Below, in pieces: positions 1 through 7,732 of a stretch of DNA of 64,000 bases. A program made the translations under genes and the position numbers. The stretch lies in assembly GCF_000768555.3 (NCBI RefSeq), contig NZ_KN293979.1:186001-250000 (forward strand). Direction: 5' to 3'. The stretch's first letter is position 1; the number at the start of each line of letters is the position of its first letter. The notes under the pieces were generated by a model, which saw nothing but the letters and a program-made list of their open reading frames with translations, ran no database searches and had not been told where the DNA came from. The DNA comes from Roseovarius mucosus DSM 17069 (GTDB lineage: Bacteria > Pseudomonadota > Alphaproteobacteria > Rhodobacterales > Rhodobacteraceae).

Positions 1-521
1 AGCGCGGCATCGGCATCTGCAGGCATCATCAGCACCACCAGACGCACGGGTGAATAGGGAAAATCGATGGCGTCGCCCAAACCCCGGCCGAATTGCGTCA
101 CCCACTCGGTCGCTTCGGTTGGGTTGGTCGTGCCGCGCACGATCATCGACAATGACACGAGGATGGCGGCCAATGCAAAAAACTTGGATCGGTTGAACGG
201 CGGGGCAAAGCGGAATTCGATGATGCTGGGATATTTGCCGTAATATTCGATAAAGGTCATGAACCCCGCGAGGATCGAGAGCACGATCACGATCTGCGCG
301 GTATCCGCGCCTGTGGACGGCACGACCAAAGAGGGCGTGGCGACCAGGATCGCAATCAGTATGGCACGCGCAAGCGCACCTGGAATCAGTGAAAACACTG
401 CCCGTTCCCCTTCAACTTGGTCGGTCGCGATGCGGTGCCGCGCCCTTGTTCCAACTTGATCCCACACTTTATGGCGGGTTGCCTCAATCTCGCCCAATTT
501 TTGCCTACTTTCACTATTCAC
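1..521 (-). CDS. Conserved integral membrane protein, 3' end cut by window
   Basis: A minus-strand reading frame runs uninterrupted from a GTG at 521 to the window edge. An in-frame stop lies a short way upstream of the start, and AAGGG sits 6 bases before the GTG. After a charged N-terminus (VVNSESRQKLGEIEATRHKV) there are at least three hydrophobic segments: ALARAILIAILVATPSLVVP, AQIVIVLSILAGFMTF and FFALAAILVSLSMIV. The segment PVRLVVLMM near the edge may be a fourth. I do not recognise a functional family. It lies downstream of leuCD, separated by a strong terminator, so it is probably transcribed on its own. The GTG at 524 is an alternative start. Confidence 0.7.
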   Translation of the reverse strand, partial: MNSESRQKLGEIEATRHKVWDQVGTRARHRIATDQVEGERAVFSLIPGALARAILIAILVATPSLVVPSTGADTAQIVIVLSILAGFMTFIEYYGKYPSIIEFRFAPPFNRSKFFALAAILVSLSMIVRGTTNPTEATEWVTQFGRGLGDAIDFPYSPVRLVVLMMPADADAA

Positions 522-671
522 CACAAGCCCTTGGTTAATAAGACGAAAGATTTAGGGCCGATTGAGGGTCCAAGTGGTGCAGGATTGCATCAAACTTGGT
601 TCAACTTTGTGGCGTAAGGGGCTGTAAACACTGTATCTTGTAGCGTGTGTCGGGCTGGCCACAAGGCGCGC

Positions 672-707
672 GGCCAAAAGAAAACGCCGCGAATTGCTCC
701 GCGGCGT
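672..707 (-). terminator. Intrinsic terminator of leuCD
   Basis: A perfect 8-bp stem (ACGCCGCG/CGCGGCGT, 684-691 with 700-707) has an 8-nt loop and is followed on the minus strand by TTTTCTTTTGG. It begins 25 bases after the leuD stop. Confidence 0.85.
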
Positions 708-731
708 CCTTTTCTTGTGTGGCGGTCCGGT

Positions 732-1337
732 TCAGACCCAGGGGCGCGCCTGTGCCGCCTGCGCCTCAAAGCTCTCGATGGCCGCGGCCTTTTCCAGCGT
801 CAGGCCAATGTCGTCCAACCCTTCCAGCAAGCAATGCTTCTTGAACGCATCCACTTCGAAGCCAAAGATTTGACCTTCCGACGTCGACACGGTCTGCGCC
901 TCCAGATCAATCTCGATCCGCGCATTGGCGCCCTTCTCGGCCTCTTTCATCAGCACATCCACCTGCTCTTGCGGCAGGGCAATCGGAAGGATGCCGTTCT
1001 TGAAGCAGTTGTTGTAAAAGATATCGGCAAAGCTCGGCGCGATGACACAGCGGATGCCGAAATCCTTGATCGCCCAGGGGGCGTGCTCGCGGCTCGACCC
1101 GCAGCCGAAATTGTCGCCCGCAACCAAGATCTGCGCGTCGCGATACTGCGGCTTGTTCAGCACGAAATCGGGGATTTCCTTGCCTTCGCTGTCATAGCGC
1201 ATCTCGTCAAAGAGGTTCACCCCCAGCCCCGACCGCTTGATCGTTTTGAGGAACTGCTTGGGGATGATCATATCGGTGTCGATATTGATCAGGGGCAGGG
1301 GGGCGGCGATACCGCTGAGTTTCTCGAACTTTTCCAT
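732..1337 (-). CDS. leuD: 3-isopropylmalate dehydratase small subunit
   Basis: LeuD pairs with LeuC to isomerise 2-isopropylmalate to 3-isopropylmalate in cytosolic leucine synthesis. The 201-residue protein begins [20 protein letters not shown] and carries the swivel-domain features of the family: the [12 protein letters not shown] segment, the substrate loop [16 protein letters not shown] and the [16 protein letters not shown] segment. The frame is open further upstream, but the ATG at 1337 gives the usual family length and its first base is the last base of the leuC stop (TGATG), so the two are probably translationally coupled. A terminator follows at 672-707. Confidence 0.97.
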   Translation of the reverse strand: MEKFEKLSGIAAPLPLINIDTDMIIPKQFLKTIKRSGLGVNLFDEMRYDSEGKEIPDFVLNKPQYRDAQILVAGDNFGCGSSREHAPWAIKDFGIRCVIAPSFADIFYNNCFKNGILPIALPQEQVDVLMKEAEKGANARIEIDLEAQTVSTSEGQIFGFEVDAFKKHCLLEGLDDIGLTLEKAAAIESFEAQAAQARPWV

Positions 1338-2740
1338 CACATCATCTCCCTTACATCCGTCAGATGCCCTGTCACCGCTGCCGCCGCCGCCATGGCGGGG
1401 CTCATCAGGTGGGTGCGTCCGCCCCGGCCCTGACGCCCTTCGAAGTTGCGGTTCGAGGTGGCCGCGCAGCGCTCGCCCGGCGACAACTGGTCGGGGTTCA
1501 TCGCAAGGCACATCGAACAACCCGCAAGCCGCCACTCAAAACCGGCCTCGATGAAAATATCCGCCAACCCCTCTTCTTCGGCCTGCGCCCGCACAAGGCC
1601 AGAGCCGGGCACGATCATGGCGCGTTTCACCTTGATCTTCTTGCCCTTCAGGATTTCGGCCGCGGCCCGCAGGTCCTCGATCCGGCCATTGGTGCAAGAG
1701 CCGATAAAGACGGTGTCGATCTCGACCTCGCTCAGCTTCTGACCGGGCTTGAGGCCCATGTATTCCAGCGACCGGCGGGCCGCATCCACCTTGCCGCCGC
1801 TGAAATCTTCGGGCGCAGGCACGGTGGCGGTAATCGGCAACACGTCCTCGGGGCTCGTGCCCCATGTCACGACGGGGGCGATATCCTCACCCTTGAGTGT
1901 CACCACCTTGTCCCAATGCGCGTCGTCATCGGAATAGAGCGTTTTCCACCAATTGAGCGCCGCCTCCCACTGCGCGCCCTTGGGCGCGTGCGGCCGGCCT
2001 TTGACATATTCGAATGTCTTTTCGTCCGGCGCGATCAGGCCTGCGCGCGCGCCGCCCTCGATCGCCATGTTGCACACCGTCATGCGGCCTTCCATGCTCA
2101 GATCGCGAATGGCCTCGCCGCAATATTCGATCACATAGCCGGTGCCGCCCGCCGTGCCGGTGGCGCCGATGACCGAGAGCGTGATGTCCTTGGCGGTCAC
2201 ACCGGGGCGCAGTTTGCCGGTGATCTCGACCTTCATGTTCTTGCCCTTGCGCTGAATGAGCGTCTGCGTCGCCAGCACGTGCTCGACCTCCGAGGTGCCG
2301 ATGCCATGCGCGAGCGCGCCAAAGGCCCCATGCGTCGCGGTGTGGCTGTCGCCGCACACCACCGTCATGCCGGGCAGGGTCCAGCCCTGTTCGGGGCCGA
2401 CAATATGCACGATCCCCTGCCGCACATCCGACACCGGATAATAATGAATGCCGAAATCGCGCGCATTCTTGTCCAGCGCTTCAACCTGAATACGGCTGTC
2501 CTCGGTCATGGTGGCGGCATTGGCGCGGTCGAGCGTCGTGGGCACGTTGTGATCGGGCACGGCAATGGTCTTGTCGGGGGCATGTACCTTGCGCCCGGCC
2601 ATCCGCAGCCCTTCAAAGGCTTGCGGGCTTGTCACCTCATGCACGAGGTGGCGGTCGATATACAAAAGGCACGTGCCATCTTCGGCCTCATGGGCCACAT
2701 GGGCATCCCATATCTTGTCATAGAGTGTCTTGGGGGACAT
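1337..2740 (-). CDS. leuC: 3-isopropylmalate dehydratase large subunit
   Basis: LeuC is the 4Fe-4S aconitase-family subunit of isopropylmalate isomerase. The 467-residue protein starts [14 protein letters not shown]. The three expected cluster cysteines are visible: Cys349 in GSCTNG, and Cys408 and Cys411 in [26 protein letters not shown] (residues 128-141) is a family signature. The ATG at 2740 is chosen because GAGAGG lies just before it and the N-terminus matches the family; the frame continues upstream without homology. It is the first gene of leuCD and has a promoter and hairpin-containing leader upstream. Confidence 0.97.
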   Translation of the reverse strand: MSPKTLYDKIWDAHVAHEAEDGTCLLYIDRHLVHEVTSPQAFEGLRMAGRKVHAPDKTIAVPDHNVPTTLDRANAATMTEDSRIQVEALDKNARDFGIHYYPVSDVRQGIVHIVGPEQGWTLPGMTVVCGDSHTATHGAFGALAHGIGTSEVEHVLATQTLIQRKGKNMKVEITGKLRPGVTAKDITLSVIGATGTAGGTGYVIEYCGEAIRDLSMEGRMTVCNMAIEGGARAGLIAPDEKTFEYVKGRPHAPKGAQWEAALNWWKTLYSDDDAHWDKVVTLKGEDIAPVVTWGTSPEDVLPITATVPAPEDFSGGKVDAARRSLEYMGLKPGQKLSEVEIDTVFIGSCTNGRIEDLRAAAEILKGKKIKVKRAMIVPGSGLVRAQAEEEGLADIFIEAGFEWRLAGCSMCLAMNPDQLSPGERCAATSNRNFEGRQGRGGRTHLMSPAMAAAAAVTGHLTDVREMM

Positions 2741-2785
2741 GCGTCCTCTCCCGTTTTGCTGGTTGGATTGGCTAAGAGACGTCAC

Positions 2786-2813
2786 GAAAAGGCAGCGCGC
2801 CTCATAGGCGCGC
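2786..2813 (-). terminator. Candidate attenuator hairpin in the leuC leader
   Basis: A perfect 8-bp stem (GCGCGCCT/AGGCGCGC, loop ATG on the minus strand) is followed by TGCCTTTTCG, about 55 bases before the leuC start and downstream of a good promoter. A short leader reading frame ends in its loop. The T-run is short and starts four bases after the stem, so termination may be partial. An attenuation role is inference. Confidence 0.45.
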
Positions 2814-2870
2814 AGTAATGCTGCACATCGCCCCAAAGAACCTCCAGGGCAGGCGCGCGCGATCATCCAT
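2802..2870 (-). other. Candidate leuC leader peptide (22 codons)
   Basis: A short frame starts at the ATG at 2870, about 18 nt after the predicted transcription start, and ends CGC CTA TGA with the stop inside the hairpin at 2795-2813. It reads [12 protein letters not shown] and finishes [11 protein letters not shown], normally a rare leucine codon in high-GC genomes, is the last sense codon, which is where a stalled ribosome would cover the hairpin. An 8-codon version from the ATG at 2828 is also possible. There is only weak Shine-Dalgarno support (CGGG). Confidence 0.25.
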
Positions 2871-2894
2871 GTCGAAAACCCGTGTCATGCACCG

Positions 2895-2923
2895 CAGATA
2901 CAGTGCCGCCGCCCCTCTATCAA
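2895..2923 (-). promoter_or_regulatory. Sigma-70-type promoter for leuCD
   Basis: On the minus strand, TTGATA (2918-2923) and TATCTG (2895-2900) are separated by exactly 17 bp. The -35 box overlaps a 6-bp inverted repeat (CCCTCT/AGAGGG, 2913-2928). Transcription would start near 2888 and give a leader of about 150 nt before leuC. Confidence 0.5.
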
Positions 2924-2967
2924 GAGGGTAGCGCGCCGCGATGCGGTCAATGCCGTGCCGCTCCGGC

Positions 2968-3036
2968 TTCATCTGGCCCAAAATACCTCGGGGGAGTCCC
3001 GGATGAAATCCGGGACGGGGGCAGCGCCCCCATCCC
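2968..3036 (+). repeat. Dispersed 3'-end repeat, copy A
   Basis: This is the first of three copies that share TTCATCTGGCC, then AAATACCTCGGGGG, then GGGGGCAGCGCCCCC. It contains two perfect stem-loops: GTCCCGGAT/ATCCGGGAC (2996-3016) and GGGGGC/GCCCCC (3017-3031). It lies 10 bases beyond the stop of the minus-strand gene ending at 3047, as the other copies also lie 3' of minus-strand genes. It may act as a terminator or mRNA 3'-end stabiliser. Confidence 0.8.
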
Positions 3037-3046
3037 ACTTTTCAAA

Positions 3047-3553
3047 TCAAGGCTTGTCGCCGATCTCGCCTACCAGGGTAAAGAGCCGCTTGGGATCGCC
3101 CGCCGGTTCGATCTTGAGCGCGCCAACCCCGCGCTTGTCCGCGAATTGCCCGGTGCCGCTGACCAGTTCCCAAAACCCGTCATCATGCAGGGCGGGCTTG
3201 TCGGCCCCTTTCATGAAAACGGCGCGCACGGTGAACTTGATGACCGCCACATCGCCGTTTTCCGCCTCGAACCGCAGATAGCCGCGCGGGTCGCCCCCCA
3301 GGGGCGGCTGAATGTCATGCCAGCCGAATTCCGTGACCTTTGCCCCGGCCAGCACGCCCTCTCCCTCGGATACGCCTTCGCGGCGCACCGCCAGTACGAA
3401 ATGCGGGGTGCCGTCGCCCATCTCAAAGCGCATCTGCTCTTGCGGGTCCATGACCGCGCTGACGGATACGGGCGCGGCCATCGCCCCGCCCGCCAGCAGC
3501 AAGGTGACTGCGCTCAGCGCCGCAAGGCGCGCTGTCTCAAATCTAAAATGCAT
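3047..3553 (-). CDS. Secreted protein of unknown function
   Basis: This is a 168-residue protein. The start at 3553 is supported by AGGAGA 7 bases upstream and by the Sec signal peptide that follows it (MHFRFETARLAALSAVTLLL then AGGAMA, cleavage expected near residue 26). The mature part (about 140 residues) is rich in short beta-type segments such as FVLAVRREG, YLRFEAEN and VIKFTVRAVFM, suggesting a small periplasmic beta-barrel or sandwich. I do not recognise the family with confidence. The frame extends upstream, but without a signal peptide at its start. Repeat copy A follows the stop. Confidence 0.75.
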   Translation of the reverse strand: MHFRFETARLAALSAVTLLLAGGAMAAPVSVSAVMDPQEQMRFEMGDGTPHFVLAVRREGVSEGEGVLAGAKVTEFGWHDIQPPLGGDPRGYLRFEAENGDVAVIKFTVRAVFMKGADKPALHDDGFWELVSGTGQFADKRGVGALKIEPAGDPKRLFTLVGEIGDKP

Positions 3554-3704
3554 TTGTGGTTCTCCTGCGAAACGATCTGTCCAAGCCTGATCGGCCGACA
3601 GGCAAAGCTTTTCACGCAGGCACCACGCGCTCAACGGTTGTTTGATTTCAGTCAGTCACTTATGCGTGCAAATATCGTGATTTTGGAATGTATGGGGGCC
3701 ACGC

Positions 3705-4406
3705 TCAGTCCGACGACAGCATATAGCCCTCGCCGCGCACGGTCTGCAGATAACGCGGCTGCTTGGGATCGCTCTCGATCTTGCGGCGCAAACGGGTGAT
3801 CTGCACATCCACCGCGCGTTCCTGCGCCTGCCCACCGTCGCGGCCGAGATCCTCGACCAGCTTGGCGCGGCTCACCGGCTTGCGCAGGTTCTCGGCAAAG
3901 ATCCGCATCAGCTGCACCTCGGTCGCGGTCAGGCGCACAGGCTTGCCCGCCCGGCTGAGTTCCGCGCGCTCGATGTCATAGCGCACCGGCCCCAGATGCA
4001 CGATCTTGGGTTGCGCGGGCTCCTGCTCGGGCTCGGGCATTCGGCGCAGGATCGCGTTGATCCGCAGCAACAGTTCCTTGGGCTCGAACGGCTTGGGCAG
4101 ATAGTCATCGGCGCCCGCCTCCAGCCCTTCGATCCGGTCGGGTGTCTCTCCCTTGGCGGTCAAGAGCAGGATCGGCGTCTTGTGGGTGGCGCGCAGCGCG
4201 CGCGTCAATTCCACCCCGCTCTCGCCGGGCATCATCACATCCAGCACGATGAGGTCGAAATCCAGCCCCGCCAGCACGCGGCGCGCATGGCCTGCGTCGC
4301 GCGCCACGGACACCAGGAATCCATGCCGCATCAGGAACTTGCGCAAAAGGCCGCGAATACGCTCGTCGTCATCCACAATCAGCAGATGCGGGGCGGGCTC
4401 GGTCAT
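3705..4406 (-). CDS. petR: OmpR/PhoB-type response regulator, PetR-like
   Basis: This is a 233-residue two-component response regulator. The receiver domain (about 6-120) has the acidic pocket DDDE at 12-15, the phosphoacceptor Asp56 in DLIVLDVMMPG, and the conserved Lys in LLLTAKGETPD. A winged-helix DNA-binding domain (about 135-233) ends TVRGEGYMLSSD. The start overlaps the stop of the upstream MarR-family gene by 4 bases (ATGA). The MarR plus OmpR pair matches petPR of Rhodobacter capsulatus, described there as essential. No histidine kinase is adjacent. Confidence 0.85.
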   Translation of the reverse strand: MTEPAPHLLIVDDDERIRGLLRKFLMRHGFLVSVARDAGHARRVLAGLDFDLIVLDVMMPGESGVELTRALRATHKTPILLLTAKGETPDRIEGLEAGADDYLPKPFEPKELLLRINAILRRMPEPEQEPAQPKIVHLGPVRYDIERAELSRAGKPVRLTATEVQLMRIFAENLRKPVSRAKLVEDLGRDGGQAQERAVDVQITRLRRKIESDPKQPRYLQTVRGEGYMLSSD

Positions 4407-4900
4407 GTGTCACTCTCCCGGATGGCATGATAACGGCGGCGCAAGTCTGGTTCCATCATCGCCTCCAGTACCTGACGGAACCCGGCGACGGCCTGCGGAC
4501 CCGCCGCGCGATAGGCGGCGCGCATGCGCGCGCGCTGTGCGTCCGACAGCTTGCGCTCAAGTGCCGCCCCCGCTTCGGTCAAGGTCAGGTGCCGCTCGCG
4601 CTTGTCCGTGGTGCCGACCCGGCTCTCGACCAGCCCGTCCTCGATCAGGGTGCGCAGCACGCGGTTCAGGGATTGCTTGGTCACGCCAAGGATGGCCAGC
4701 AGGTTGTTGACCGTGGTGCCGGGGCTGCGCGCGATGAAATGGATCGCCCGGTGATGCGCCCGGCCATAGGCCATGGTGGCCAGAATACGGTCGGGATCGG
4801 CGGTAAATCCGCGATAGGCAAAGAACATCGCCTCGATACCCTGACGCAATTGCTCGTCGGTGAGAAACAACAGGTTTTCGCCACCATGCATTTCGGCCAT
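4403..4900 (-). CDS. petP: MarR-family transcriptional regulator, PetP-like
   Basis: This is a 165-residue cytosolic DNA-binding protein with a MarR winged helix: TTVNNLLAILGVTKQSLNRV as helix-turn-helix, then DGLVESRVGTTDKRERHLTL as wing. The ATG at 4900 is preferred over an earlier GTG-type start at 4933 because GGAG lies 8 bases upstream and the alternative would need extra N-terminal sequence. It overlaps petR by 4 bases and is divergent from ilvE, with a promoter at 4939-4967. The name rests on the petP-petR gene order and family. Confidence 0.8.
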   Translation of the reverse strand: MAEMHGGENLLFLTDEQLRQGIEAMFFAYRGFTADPDRILATMAYGRAHHRAIHFIARSPGTTVNNLLAILGVTKQSLNRVLRTLIEDGLVESRVGTTDKRERHLTLTEAGAALERKLSDAQRARMRAAYRAAGPQAVAGFRQVLEAMMEPDLRRRYHAIRESDT

Positions 4901-4938
4901 GCTCAGGCTCCGTTCACAATCATCACGCCACATATTTC

Positions 4939-4967
4939 ATATTAAGTCAGCTTTGTTGACATTCCAA
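4939..4967 (-). promoter_or_regulatory. Candidate promoter of petPR
   Basis: On the minus strand, TTGGAA (4962-4967) and TAATAT (4939-4944) are 17 bp apart. A TTGACA on the opposite strand (4956-4961) abuts the -35 box, so the divergent ilvE promoter may overlap this one. Confidence 0.4.
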
Positions 4968-5005
4968 GATCAAACTGCTACCGAATCTCAGTTTTTGCGC
5001 AATAA

Positions 5006-5024
5006 TATGTCCGAGGCGGACATA
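5006..5024. promoter_or_regulatory. Palindromic operator candidate upstream of ilvE
   Basis: A perfect inverted repeat, TATGTCC-N5-GGACATA, lies 41 bp before the ilvE start in the petP/ilvE divergent region. The size suits a dimeric regulator; PetP is the nearest candidate but that is inference. Confidence 0.5.
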
Positions 5025-5065
5025 AGCAGCGCAATAAATGCAAACATCGCGAAGAGGAAGCGGAA

Positions 5066-5932
5066 ATGTCTGGCTATGACGATCGGGACGGCAAAATCTG
5101 GATGGATGGCAAAATGGTGGACTGGCGGGATGCCAATGTGCATATCCTGACCCATGCGCTGCATTATGCCAGCTCGGTCTTCGAGGGCGAGCGCTGCTAT
5201 GGCGGCAAGGTCTTCAAGAGCCGCGCCCATTCCGAACGCCTGCTGAAATCGGGCGAGTTGATGGATATGGCGATCCCCTACACGGTGGATGAAATCGAGG
5301 CGGCCAAGCGCGCCGTGCTCGAGGCCAACAACCTCACCGATGCCTATGTGCGTGTCGTCGCATTCCGGGGAGCGGGCCCCGACATGGGTGTTGCCGCTGC
5401 GCGCAACCCGATCCGCATGGCCGTCACCGCCTGGGAATGGGGCAATTACTACGGCGACGCCAAGATGAAGGGGGCCAAGCTCGACATCGCCAAATGGAAA
5501 CGCCCCAGCCCCGAAACGATCCCCGTCGCCGCCAAGGCCGCCGGTCTCTACATGATCTGCACCATGTCCAAACACGCCGCCGAGGCCAAGGGCTGTTCGG
5601 ATGCCATGTTCCTCGACTATCGCGGCTATGTGGCCGAGGCGACGGGGGCCAATATCTTTTTCGTCAAGGATGGCGAGGTGCATACGCCGCTGGCCGATGC
5701 GATCCTCAACGGCCTCACGCGCCAGACCGTGATCGGCATGCTCAAGGATCGCCAGATCAAGGTGCATGAGCGCCATATCATGCCGGAAGAGTTGGAAGGG
5801 TTCGAACAGTGCTGGCTGACCGGTTCCGCCGCCGAGGTGACGCCGGTGGGCCAGATCGGCGACTACACCTTTGAGGTGGGCGCGATGACGCGCGACGTCT
5901 CACAGGCCTACGAGGCGCTTGTGCGCGCCTGA
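5066..5932 (+). CDS. ilvE: Branched-chain amino acid aminotransferase
   Basis: This is a 288-residue class IV PLP aminotransferase that transfers amino groups between glutamate and the 2-oxo acids of leucine, isoleucine and valine. The PLP lysine is expected at Lys157 (PVAAKAAGLYM). Other family features are FEGERCYGG near residues 39-47, EATGANIFFVKDG, and LTGSAAEVTPV. GAGGAAGCGGA precedes the ATG. A strong terminator follows at 5980. Like leuCD upstream, it belongs to branched-chain amino acid metabolism. Confidence 0.95.
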   Translation: MSGYDDRDGKIWMDGKMVDWRDANVHILTHALHYASSVFEGERCYGGKVFKSRAHSERLLKSGELMDMAIPYTVDEIEAAKRAVLEANNLTDAYVRVVAFRGAGPDMGVAAARNPIRMAVTAWEWGNYYGDAKMKGAKLDIAKWKRPSPETIPVAAKAAGLYMICTMSKHAAEAKGCSDAMFLDYRGYVAEATGANIFFVKDGEVHTPLADAILNGLTRQTVIGMLKDRQIKVHERHIMPEELEGFEQCWLTGSAAEVTPVGQIGDYTFEVGAMTRDVSQAYEALVRA

Positions 5933-5979
5933 CCGGCTGCAAAGCCCCGGCCGGACCCCGGCCCTAATTTCGCCACAAT

Positions 5980-6008
5980 CGCCGCTCGGTCCTGTCGGGC
6001 GGCGTTTT
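5980..6008 (+). terminator. Intrinsic terminator of ilvE
   Basis: A 9-bp stem with one G-T pair (CGCCGCTCG 5980-5988 with CGGGCGGCG 5996-6004) has a 7-nt loop and is followed by TTTTC. Confidence 0.75.
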
Positions 6009-6832
6009 CATGCGGAGTCCGGTGTTTTTGCACCGTGCTGACTGAGTGATTCGCTGAAATTTCACACCGCGACGCCATTTGATCCCGTAAAAGTTCCCCT
6101 CAAAGCTCTCCTTAAACGTGTCAGAAATGTGTCGCGCCTGCGTCGCACAACGCAGCTCTGCCTGCGAGGGCTTCGGCGCACGGTCCAGATCATCTCCTGT
6201 TTCCAGGGCTGCAACATTACGCTACGTCGCAACCCGTGCTTGGCAACCAAAGCGGTATTTTTCCCCCTATCGCGGCGGCAATGCGCGGCGTATCGAAGGG
6301 TTGTTTCGAGAGGCGGGACAATCCGGCGCACAACCCCCTGTGCGATCCGTGATGCCGTCAACAGTTCGAGGGACAGTTTGTGGTTAAAATGTGGCATGAT
6401 CTGGCCGCATCCGGACAAAATGGGCAAGACGCATTGTGGCAAAACATGGGCGGCCACAGGGGGGGCTGCCGTGACCTGACGGGAAGCGGTGGCGGCCGAA
6501 AACACCCCTGAGTTGTATTTTTTCGGGGTCCTTGACTTGGTCAGAGGCAAGGTGCATCAACATGTAAGTTACGTTAATAACTAGTAAATCTGGAAATGAC
6601 AGGCAGTGGGGGCATTGGCCGGTCGTATCCTCGGGGTGAATTGCCTGACCGAAGTCATATGCGAAAAGTGACGCATTACTTGGTCCCAGCCTGCCGAACT
6701 CTGGCGACAGTTGCGCCACATTTCGGACATCATTGTAACGGTGCGCCAGACGACAGGCGCGGCCCGTGGCAACAGGCAGGGCGGGGTATGTGTAAACGGT
6801 TTTAGGGTTTCGAGATTCTGGGGAGAGCTGCC
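6009..6832. other. Long gene-free region upstream of the EPS cluster
   Basis: About 820 bp with no reading frame I would call a gene: frames here are short and Arg/Ser/Cys-rich like shadow translations. It contains inverted repeats CTGCGT-N6-ACGCAG (6138-6155), TGGCG-N7-CGCCA (6702-6718) and GCGCC-N8-GGCGC (6743-6760), plus two related ATGTGGCA/TTGTGGCA stretches near 6399 and 6435. It probably holds promoter and operator sites for the exopolysaccharide operon, and possibly an unrecognised RNA. Confidence 0.5.
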
Positions 6833-7522
6833 ATGTCACTGCGATCTATTTCGGTGCCTTTGCGCCGGGAAGACGCGAATTTGATTCAAAATCCGACCGT
6901 CGGATTGAAATCGGTTCAGGTCTACGGACATTTTTTTAAGCGCGTTCTGGATATTGTGATCGTCCTGCTTGCGGCACCCGCCGTGCTCACGGTCGTACTC
7001 GCCCTTTGCGTGTTGATTGCACGGGATGGCGCGTCGCCCTTCTATTCGCAGGACCGGGTTGGCAAGAATGGCCGCATCTTCCGGATGTGGAAACTGCGCA
7101 GCATGGTGCTGAATGCCGATGAACAGCTTGAGAGCTATCTTGCGGCCAATCCCGCCCGTCGTCTGGAATGGGACGAGCATCAGAAACTGCGCCATGATCC
7201 GCGGATCACCCGCATCGGTCGGCTGATCCGCAAGACCTCGCTCGATGAGCTGCCGCAACTGTGGAACGTGCTGATCGGTGATATGTCCATCGTGGGCCCG
7301 CGCCCCATGATGCCCAACCAAAAGGCGCTCTATCCCGCTCGCGGCTATTACGCCCTGCGTCCCGGCATCACCGGCTATTGGCAGATTTCGGTGCGCAACG
7401 AGAGCAGCTTTGCCGAACGCGCCCAATTCGATACCAAGTATCTGCGTGAGCTGTCCTTGTGGACCGACCTGCGCGTGATGCTCTGCACTTTCCGCGTGGT
7501 CTTGAGCGGGACCGGCTGTTAG
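6833..7522 (+). CDS. Initiating sugar transferase (ExoY/WcaJ type)
   Basis: This is a 229-residue polyprenyl-phosphate glycosyl-1-phosphate transferase that places the first sugar on the lipid carrier at the inner membrane. An N-terminal leader is followed by the [17 protein letters not shown] membrane hairpin (about 32-60), then the catalytic domain with [34 protein letters not shown], the GPRPM motif and [10 protein letters not shown]. It lacks the large N-terminal multi-membrane domain of WbaP-type enzymes, so it is the short ExoY form. GGGGAGAG precedes the ATG. First gene of the EPS cluster. Confidence 0.92.
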   Translation: MSLRSISVPLRREDANLIQNPTVGLKSVQVYGHFFKRVLDIVIVLLAAPAVLTVVLALCVLIARDGASPFYSQDRVGKNGRIFRMWKLRSMVLNADEQLESYLAANPARRLEWDEHQKLRHDPRITRIGRLIRKTSLDELPQLWNVLIGDMSIVGPRPMMPNQKALYPARGYYALRPGITGYWQISVRNESSFAERAQFDTKYLRELSLWTDLRVMLCTFRVVLSGTGC

Positions 7523-7732
7523 GCACCTGCACCGCCCTTGCCTGCGCGCGGGACAATCTGACCGGGACTGGCGCATTGATGCACCTAGCGGCCAAAATCG
7601 CGGCGCATCGGTCTGAATCTATTGAAATTCATCGGTTTTGGCACCTAGGCTATCCGTGCCATCTGGCTTTGTGGGGCGCGCTGCGACCCGCTGCCAGACC
7701 GGCGAAACAGTCAAAGAGGTGCCCGGCGCGTC

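Noticed and set aside
2741..2866. Longer leuC N-terminus starting at 2866
   Set aside because: The extra 42 residues have no homology to LeuC, while the ATG at 2740 has a proper Shine-Dalgarno sequence and family-like start.
6062..6839. Two overlapping minus-strand frames (162 and 151 residues) before the EPS cluster
   Set aside because: They overlap each other, have no good ribosome-binding site, show no domain and use codons unlike the neighbours.
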